DNA of 64,000 nt. Origin: Daucus carota subsp. sativus (taxonomy: Eukaryota; Streptophyta; Magnoliopsida; Apiales; Apiaceae). Location of the stretch: NCBI RefSeq assembly GCF_001625215.2, contig NC_030385.2, positions 6,131,135 through 6,195,134 of the forward strand, read 5' to 3'. Positions 56,529 to 64,000 of this stretch are shown piece by piece (within the stretch, counting starts at the first letter, position 1; every line of letters begins with the position of its first letter). The notes under the pieces are model-generated. The model saw nothing but the letters and a program-made list of their open reading frames with translations, was not told the DNA's origin and did not search any database. Position numbers and translations under genes: made by a program.

Positions 56529-57844
56529 AAGAGTTGTTGCCTCATTCATTTACTTGTGTAATATAAAAGACATTCTAGCCGGTTCGATATAGGAAGATTT
56601 GGATGCCGAAAGACTTTGAAGAACTGCAACACAGTTAAAGACAATAATAATTAGTTGAATAGCAAATGCTACTATAGATTGTTAAAACAGAACTTTGGAT
56701 TGCAGCTGGTTCAGAGGAATGTGGCCGAAATACAATTTCCATCCATCCATACATAAATTTATGAATAGATTAATGTTGTAGTATTAAATTTTTAAGCATC
56801 GAAATTTCTTTAGTTGGTGAATATTTTCTTTAAAATTTTATTTGTTTACTCCTTTTACCCCTGGATCAAGCAACTTTTGTTTTGTTATTGAGGTTTTCGA
56901 AATTAGCATCTCTCTGGAGTATTGGTAAGTTGCAGATAATTGTGGGGTGAATATAACTTTCTTTTACTTATAAGTTTGAATCAGTTTATATAAATTTATT
57001 TATAATTTCATAAATATAATTAGACTTCTCTTAAAATCTACTCGGCAGGTGGAACAGGGTGGAATGGAATGTGATGTTAAAAAATTCTTCACTTTCTTTT
57101 AAACAATCATGCTCCACATTTCACTAGTGAATTAGCTTGTAAAGTTCTCTAAATATCATTTAGGCAAAACTAAAAGGATATTTCGTATATATACTAATTT
57201 CTTCTTTCATATAAATTTTCATGTTCTTTCAAATATTCCAATATGCACCAAATGACTGATCCTATTAAAGAAAATCAGTTATGTTGTTGCACATCATTGG
57301 GACCAGTTTTCTGTATGAGATGTTGATCAAAATGACCTGCAAAGAGAAGAATGTAAAGATGTTTCCCGACTCCGACTCTTCAATGTGAGAATAAGTCAAG
57401 TGATCTTTTGTGAGTTGGGAGAGAACTGCAAGTGCCCTTAATGTGTCTGAGTAATGAATGAGCGAAAGCAAACATGTAGCAACTACTATATTTCAAGTGT
57501 TCTCGTCTCCTTTGGTCTTGGTCGAGGAGATCGGGAGTGGGGGAGTTGCTCTGCAAAACCAGGGTGGTGAACGTTGAAGTCTAACGTCCCGTGTACGGTT
57601 ATGGAGATGTGGTCTTTATTGGAAGTTTTCAACGAGTACAGTGATGAATTAGCTATTTTACCTTAACTTAAAAGGATAATGATGGAGTTTTTGTATCGAA
57701 GTACATCACCCCGTCACCGGTGTTTTTAGTCTTTTAAAGTGTTTAATGATGTAAGAGTAAGAGACATAATGTGTTGTATACTTGTAGTTATAAATGGATT
57801 GTCTTTTTTATAATGGATCTTGTCTCTTTTTCTTTTTTAACTAA
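56529..57844. other. TKI1 3' flank and intergenic region
   Basis: The TKI1 3' UTR is expected at the left. 57490-57640 is relatively GC-richer ('ggtcgaggagatcgggag') and may be part of a retroelement, but no domain was recognised. Confidence 0.35.
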
Positions 57845-57863
57845 GGTAATTTAGGAATGATAA

Positions 57864-58516
57864 CTCCTCACTATAGAAAGTCAAAACCTAAAATTCTCTC
57901 CAGAGCCGCCTCCCTTGCTTCTTTCTCCACTATAATTTCCGGGGCTACCATCGGTTTTCTCCGGTGGAAAGCCCCAATCTCTTGTCTTCTTTTCATTTTT
58001 CAATAAAAATCTTTAGATCAAAACCATCGGAGTATCCGGATTTTTGTCTTCTCCGATCAAATGGATGGCTATACGGTTTAGAGGGGTCCGGTTTCTCTTA
58101 TTTTTGTGGTTTGTTTTCTGGATCTAAAGTTTGCTTTTATTTTGTAATTTTAATTTAATTTGCAATTTCAGTTTCGTTGTAGTCTCTCCTTAGTGAGAGT
58201 TTTGGTATTTCTCTCCTGTGTGAGAGTTTTGGTATTTCTCTCCTTTGTTTGTGAGAGTATGGTGTTTGATTTGGTGATAAGAGTTTTTATGGGATCGCAA
58301 TTATGGTCGATAGCTCAAACCGGATTAGTTCCAACTGGATATGGTGAAGCGGGTACATGTAAATATATCATCTTCAACAAATGGCGTGATTGTATTTCCG
58401 ACATGAACGGGTTAATCAGCTATTGTTTCTGTTTTATGGTTTGTTCGACGCGATATTTTTGTAGATGCCGTATGGCTTTTCATTATTGAATTGATACTTA
58501 CTCAAAAAAAAAAAAA
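57864..58516 (+). mobile_element. Short LINE-type retroposon with poly(A) and 19-bp target duplication
   Basis: It ends 'gatacttactc' plus 13 A and is flanked by an exact 19-bp direct repeat (57845-57863 and 58517-58535, beginning GGTAATTTAGG). It starts 'ctcctcactatagaaag', and its 5' part shares 'ttttctccggtggaaagccc' with the inverted scrap at 15732. At 653 bp it has no reverse transcriptase, so it is an internally deleted LINE or a large SINE. Confidence 0.85.
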
Positions 58517-58535
58517 GGTAATTTAGGAATGATAA

Positions 58536-60391
58536 AAGAAACATAACATTTGTACTACAAATTATCCCTATGTCCGCTTGTTATGATAAACATGGAGTAG
58601 AATACATTTATCTGTAAATATTTTTGGGTATTTATCAAATATACCTCTTTTTAACATTTTAATTGCAATAATACAATCTTCTCTCAAAAATTGCATATTT
58701 ACTTTCTTTTTTAAATCTCAACAAAATTATTTGCAAATTTCAGTTCTTACATCTCAATGGGCCTCACTTACGGTTTTTCAAGCTTGCTCACTTTGTGTCA
58801 CTATCCTCCCTGTATCTTCTGCCTTCGTCTCACTCTCTTTCTATCTCTCTCTTTGCTCTCTCTTCTTTTTCATTGCTAGCTCTCTCAAACTTCAATTGAT
58901 GAGACAAATTTTTGATTAGGTTTTCAGATTTTGGGGAAATCAAATTGATTCCAAAAAACGATAAATAGATGAGAAAGATGAGCGGATAGAGATGACGAAC
59001 ACATACAGGATGAGTCTAGGAGTAGGAGTAAAGGCAGAAGTAAAAGTTTATGTCCTTACGATTTGCTTTTGTATCTTTCAAGGAAATTTTGGTTGCTGCT
59101 GTTGTTTTTGGTTGCAATACGTGTTGATTTTGTTTTGGCCCCGCAGGGGTATGTATTTTTCCGCTTTTGTAACTAGTTGCAACTTATTATGCAACTAAAT
59201 ATAATTTTAACAATTTTTTTTAAAATTACATATGTAGTTACAAGTATGGTTGCTCGTAGTCACAGATTTGGTTGCATATGCAAAATCGTAATTTTGCAAA
59301 AAAAAAAATTGAATGACAGTATTTTTGCAATTTGTTTTAAAAAATGATAGTATTTTTGCAAAAATTCTTTTTCACTTGGGTATTTATGAAAAAAGCCCAA
59401 TATTTTTCAAAATTAATATGTTATTGATACTTGTTTTAATTTTTTAACTAATTATAAATTGTAAACTACTAGTATTACACATTAATAAATTCTTGAACCG
59501 TATTTTATAATTTCTAAACTCATATCTTCACTATATGGAGTTTCAATATAGTTTTCGGGTTTCGGGTCGAGTTTCGATACTGAATACCTAGTATCCAAAT
59601 TCAAATCCAAAAAATCGGGTTCGATAAGATCCATTCGAGTCGAAACGGTCGGGTATCCATTCGGATCGGTTTTTTTGCCATCCCTAATCGTAAAGCTTGG
59701 ACTTCTCATAAAGAGTGGATGAAATTAACTGTATAATATCAAATTGGTAACTCCACTCCTCAATCCTATACCAAGTCGCCTTATTTTAATTTCTTCTAAT
59801 AGCATAGACAGCTATACAGTTTCAGTGAATTCTCGGTTCTTTTGTATAATTGAAAGCATGAAATTTCATTCATGATGTGAATACAGGAGTAAGCGAGTAC
59901 AGGAGGAACGACAAGATATACAAGGAAAGCCGCAACTGTTAAGAGCAAAGATAACAAACATGTATTTTACTTTGTCCAATACAAATTCGATGGGGAAAAA
60001 AAAGAATCATTTGCAAATAAAGACACACCTAATTTAAATACATTGTTGTACTAGATTCATTTAATCTAGTACTTAGCTCTCATTGGATGGTAGTAATTGA
60101 TAAATTTTGGCTTCCCATAGTGTACCAACTACCAACCTAATTTCAAGCTTTTGAGTTCATATCTAGCTGCAGTCATGTTTATGAACATGAATCACGACTG
60201 TATCTGTATATTTAACGGACGATGATCAACATGCAGAATACTTTATGTGTGCAACATTACAGAGCTGCGGCCTAAGTTTAACATGCAGCAAAAATTCCAA
60301 GCAGAAAAGGATCAAGAAACAACTAAAATCTATTATTTAAATAGGAGATACATTCACATATACTTTTTCTCACCCATTTAGTTGCAGTAAA
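58536..60391. other. Intergenic region between TKI1 and EME1
   Basis: AT-rich with short unsupported frames. 59500-59690 contains 'tttcgggt' and 'tcgggta' words typical of worn hAT-like insertions. No gene was recognised. Confidence 0.35.
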
Positions 60392-62946
60392 TCAGGCAGA
60401 TTTAGAATGAAAGAAATCAGCACCGTTTTCAACGTCATCTGTTTTAGTGTTTCCACATTGCGCCATTAATATTCTGTACACTCTTTTTGAGCAAATTTCA
60501 CCTAATCTTCTATCCTCGCCAAGTAACCCTTCAGTTGTCAAGTCTTTGAGTAGAAATTCTTTTTCATGCACCTGCAGTTTCAAAATAGGGGTTCAATTTG
60601 GCCTATTCAATGATCAAGACAACTTGTTTCAATATACTCTTATACGATGAGCATTATAATTGGTAATGCATACCGAGACAAGTTAATTAGCTTAAAAAAC
60701 ACATAATACTAACCGATTTACTAGGATCCATATAAATTTGTAGAAGGGATTTCATTGTAGGGTACTTTTTCCAAATTGCAATGGCAAATCGTGGCTGAAC
60801 CTTTGGAATTGCTACCAATGCTTTCAACCTAAGAGAGAATAGACAATGCCAAGATAAACAAAAAGACAAAACATGAGTAGCTGCTATTAAAAAAAAAGAA
60901 AAGAAGTTTAACAAAGCTAGTAGAAGCAGAACATTCACTTCACAGATTATGGGCGAACTCCAGTGGATCAAATACAGTGATCATTCAATGATTAGGGCGA
61001 AAGCAACTACCAGCACAAAGTATAAAAGTATCAAGGCAGCTTCCTTGTGCTTAACATCTGCTTTGAATCCTAAAGACAAGTATTATGTCTTTGTAAAATT
61101 GCTCTAAAGAGCTATAAAATCAAATTCGAAATTAATATGAAGGAAATTTGCAATACAAGGACAATTTTTTTTTTTTCTTTTTTTAATCTAACATGTTTGA
61201 GCATAATTCTGCACTCATAGCCTGTTACTGTGAATAAAACAGTCAAAATGTTCATTTTATTCTATTAGTTGTCCTAATTTGCTGAACATCAAAGGATATA
61301 AATATCTCTTATGGCTTCTCTAGGCTTTTCTCACAAGGCATACCAATTTGCTAAACGCCAGATTAGATACTGTAAGAAGACTGAAATTCTGTTAGGTTAG
61401 AAGACTATAGAGATATATATTCTGTGTCGCATAATAAAAATATAATATTCATATTATTCAGAAGTTAAAATTAATTTCAAGGAACAAAATACATTATAAT
61501 CAAATTACACATAAGTCAATGACAGTAACATCTCACAGTTTTTGCGAACAAAAATCGTCATTATTTTGTTATCTGCATAAGTAACCGAATTGTGTTCTAT
61601 GTATACCACACAAGAATCACATCAAAAAACAATGAGAAAAAATTCCATTATTTCTTGTCCATGGTAAAATTAACCCAAATACCAACAACAGATAATCAGA
61701 CAACTGGGAACCCAAGTAAAATAAATTGAAGTGAAAAGGGAATAAAAACAAATTATGAAAATGGGAAGAGGAATAAGCTGAAAGTAAAAAAGTTCAGCTA
61801 TTTTTTTACTTATGGGCTAATATAACTCTAGCTGTCAAAGAAAAAATAGCTCTAAATGATCTCATTCCATTCTTGGATTCTGCGGAAATCAGATTTAATG
61901 ATTAAAGGTGCATCTTTTCCTTTCAGATACTCCCACTTGGCAGCTTAACTTGTAAGTTATCGTTTGTTTTCCTAGAGACTAAAGTTTACAATGTAAATGC
62001 GGCAAGTTACGTGGCTTGGTAAGCAAATTTAGTAAGCTAAACTGTCCACAAAGGTTATACACAAACCAATGGCTTGTCTTTTCTTGTAAATACAACACAA
62101 TCTTCCTAAATATCCTTTACAGCATAGACATTATCATTTAACATGATAAAAGAAATAGTTTGTCGCTTATTAATTAATTCACATATATACTGTATAAATG
62201 ACAGATTCCCTTAAAAAACAAAGAATTGTTTTCCAGTTTTTGTTGCTTCAAAAAACTAAGACTTTGTGGCATATAAATGGCAAAATAAGATTTTTAAATG
62301 ATCTGTTCTGCAGATAGGCCATACACTAAAAAGTAAAAACGCATAATGGTGTGTCTATATAATCCTTACAATACACAACAGCGACTTCATTTTGTCCATT
62401 TGGAAACGCTTACCAAAAGTTTTTCTTTATGAGAATTTTGTCAGGACAATCCTTAGGGACAATCGATCCGTTGGCATTAACAGATAATGGAGTTAACTTC
62501 TTCCTGTGATTAATGCAAATATAAAACAAATTAGGACAAAAAACATGTGAGATATGGATTTTCTAAGCGCTTCAGAGAATAATAATATAACATACACTCC
62601 ATCAATTCCAAAGTTACAAAAGTCACATAAAAAGTCAGTATTTTCTAATTTTTGCAGTTAGTACCTGAATTGGCAAGAGGCTAGACTGCAAGTCAAGCCA
62701 ACGACATGTTCAGCTAATTCAGCTTCATCTACGCACTGCCTTGAATGCACTTTTGAAAAATGTGTGGTCAATCTTGACAGCACCTATAAGAAAGTTATAA
62801 TCATGCATGGAGCTTAGGTAAATTTGAAGGAGATATTTCAGCTCAAACAACAGAAAAGATTTAAGGAAATTATTTAACTAACCTCCTCAACAGGCGGACG
62901 GTTCCAGTCGTTAAATTTGCTTGGGTCCTTGTACTTCCCTTGTTCC
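60392..62946 (-). CDS. EME1: Crossover-junction endonuclease EME1-like, C-terminal part
   Basis: Complement of join 60392-60571, 60714-60828, 62414-62503, 62665-62783, 62883-62946, all GT-AG and in frame; further 5' exons lie to the right or outside the window. The protein reads EQGKYKDPSKFNDWNRPPVE, VHSRQCVDEAELAEHVVGLT, KKLTPLSVNANGS, LKALVAIPKVQPRFAIAIWK, VHEKEFLLKDL, GEDRRLGEICSKRVYRILMA and TKTDDVENGADFF. This matches the helix-hairpin-helix and tail region of plant EME1. EME1 pairs with MUS81 to cut branched DNA in recombination and fork repair; MUS81 carries the active site and EME1 directs binding, as known for the family. The intron at 60829-62413 is long. The exon feeding the split Arg codon at 62946 was not identified; 63475-63530 holds a possible candidate (NPPIKDR). 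Confidence 0.85.
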
Positions 62947-63024
62947 CTAATAACAAATAGAAAATCTATGCAACATCATCACAGCAGCATTAATAGAGAT
63001 TTAAGTTAATAATCAATAAATATA

Positions 63025-63275
63025 CTCCCTCCGTCCCCCTGAATAGTATACATTGGGGGACGGGGACGCGGCACGGACTTTAATGCTCCTGTGAAGTGTA
63101 GTTGTGTAATATATTTTTAAAATTTTCTTTTTGTGAATTAAAGTTCGGATGTTATATTTTTATACAGAAAAAGAAAATCTCAAAAATAAGTTACGGAACT
63201 ATATTTTTTAAGAGCATTGAAATGCGTGTCGAGCAGTTGAAAAGAAACGTATAGAATTAAATGGGACAGAGGGAG
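63025..63275. mobile_element. Stowaway-type MITE in or beside EME1
   Basis: CTCCCTCCGTCCCC at the left and GGGACAGAGGGAG at the right, with TA on both sides. 251 bp. It lies directly upstream (in gene sense) of the last EME1 exon identified, so probably within an intron. Confidence 0.88.
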
Positions 63276-64000
63276 TAATAATCAATCATGTTATCTGTTT
63301 TACATAATCATGTGAAAATAATTAATCATAAGCAATGCAAATAATACAACTGGAAGCCTAATAAGCCTGATTATGGATATAAACCTTCAGAACTCGTTGC
63401 AGTAATATATAACACATATAGCATATATTTATATACCATGCACTTATTAGAATTCAATAAATTACTCATGACGCGAACCTATCTTTGATAGGTGGATTTT
63501 TGCATGTAAACAATGCTTATGTATAACAAGTATTTCAAAAAAGAAACACAGAAGTAACAAGAGAAGCAACCAGCTTGCAAGAGGATGGAGTAATGCACTG
63601 CATCATGGTGGCCAAAAAAGGGTTCATGACGTGTATAAACCCAGAGGTAGCAAAATCTGTTGTCGCTATGTACAATTAGATCATCTTATAGCAGATTGGT
63701 AGCATTAGAAAGAAAGAAAATCACTATAGATCCACAAATATTTAGGATGCCACATTCCGACCTCGCGATGAAAGATATGTATATTCACTATGTTGAAAAT
63801 ACACCACCCCCGGTTGTCTTCTTTTTTTGTGTGTATATAGACTTGAATTAGATGTTCATCTTTAAATAAAGTACATAAATTGCAGAAATACATAGCTTAA
63901 CTGATAGCAACATTTCATTAGTAAACACCCATGTATTTGTCTAGTGGTAAAAGATCCTAGTATCTAGTAAAATAAATATTTCATTGCCAAAGAGTAAGAA
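63276..64000. other. Unresolved part of the EME1 locus
   Basis: No confident exon was found. 63595-63680 on the minus strand has an open stretch (FATSGFIHVMNPF) that did not match EME1 as remembered. Confidence 0.35.

Overview
This is nuclear DNA of a flowering plant, almost certainly a eudicot. The signs are AT-rich sequence, genes with many short exons and long AT-rich introns, and dense plant transposable elements (Stowaway, Tourist, hAT, MULE and CACTA MITEs, Helitrons, Ty3/gypsy and copia LTRs, LINE and SINE relics). The exact lineage cannot be fixed from the sequence alone; the MITE content would fit an asterid such as an Apiales species, but that is a weak inference.

Four complete gene models and one partial one could be rebuilt exon by exon. 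In each, every splice junction keeps the frame and the summed coding length is a multiple of three. (1) NSA2, a 60S ribosome-biogenesis factor, minus strand, 9447-13681, 9 coding exons, 260 aa. (2) A BGAL16-like GH35 beta-galactosidase with a C-terminal SUEL lectin domain, plus strand, 21976-28599, 19 exons, 827 aa. (3) An NRAMP1/NRAMP5-type divalent metal transporter, minus strand, 30256-34105, 13 exons, 527 aa. (4) A TSL-kinase-interacting-protein-1-like (TKI1-like) gene, plus strand, 50677-56528, 8 coding exons, 512 aa. (5) The 3' part of an EME1-type crossover-junction endonuclease gene, minus strand, 60392-62946, running towards the right edge of the window. The genes are functionally unrelated, as is usual for plant chromosomes, and each has its own promoter.

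Layout: 1-9.4 kb holds gene fragments (FZR-like, phosphate-carrier-like, arogenate-dehydratase-like), a gypsy LTR, a Stowaway MITE, a SINE and a Helitron-like array with repeated 5' ends. 9.4-13.8 kb is NSA2 with a telo-box/site II promoter. 13.9-21.7 kb is repeats, including a Helitron-like block, a second arogenate-dehydratase-like exon and a large inverted repeat split by a solo LTR. 22-34 kb carries the beta-galactosidase and NRAMP genes, with MITEs in introns and a LINE tail between them. 34.3-50.3 kb is repeat-dominated: two Harbinger-like MITEs, a Tourist-like MITE, a nested and decayed Athila-like gypsy element, a GC-rich gypsy LTR flanked by a 186-bp duplication, and Helitron-like ends. 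50.4-56.6 kb is the TKI1-like gene, and 57-64 kb is a short LINE-type insertion and the EME1 gene.

The most striking observation is in the TKI1-like gene. Its third coding intron (51406-51741, 336 bp) consists almost wholly of a piece of the chloroplast gene ndhF, starting within about ten bases of the 5' splice site. Either organelle DNA replaced the inside of an old intron, or the intron itself came from plastid DNA. Other points worth attention are two GC-AG introns in neighbouring genes, a 9-bp-TSD MULE-type MITE just upstream of TKI1, solo LTRs with perfect target duplications, a GA-repeat leader touching the NRAMP start codon, and two long oligo(C)-oligo(A) junctions.
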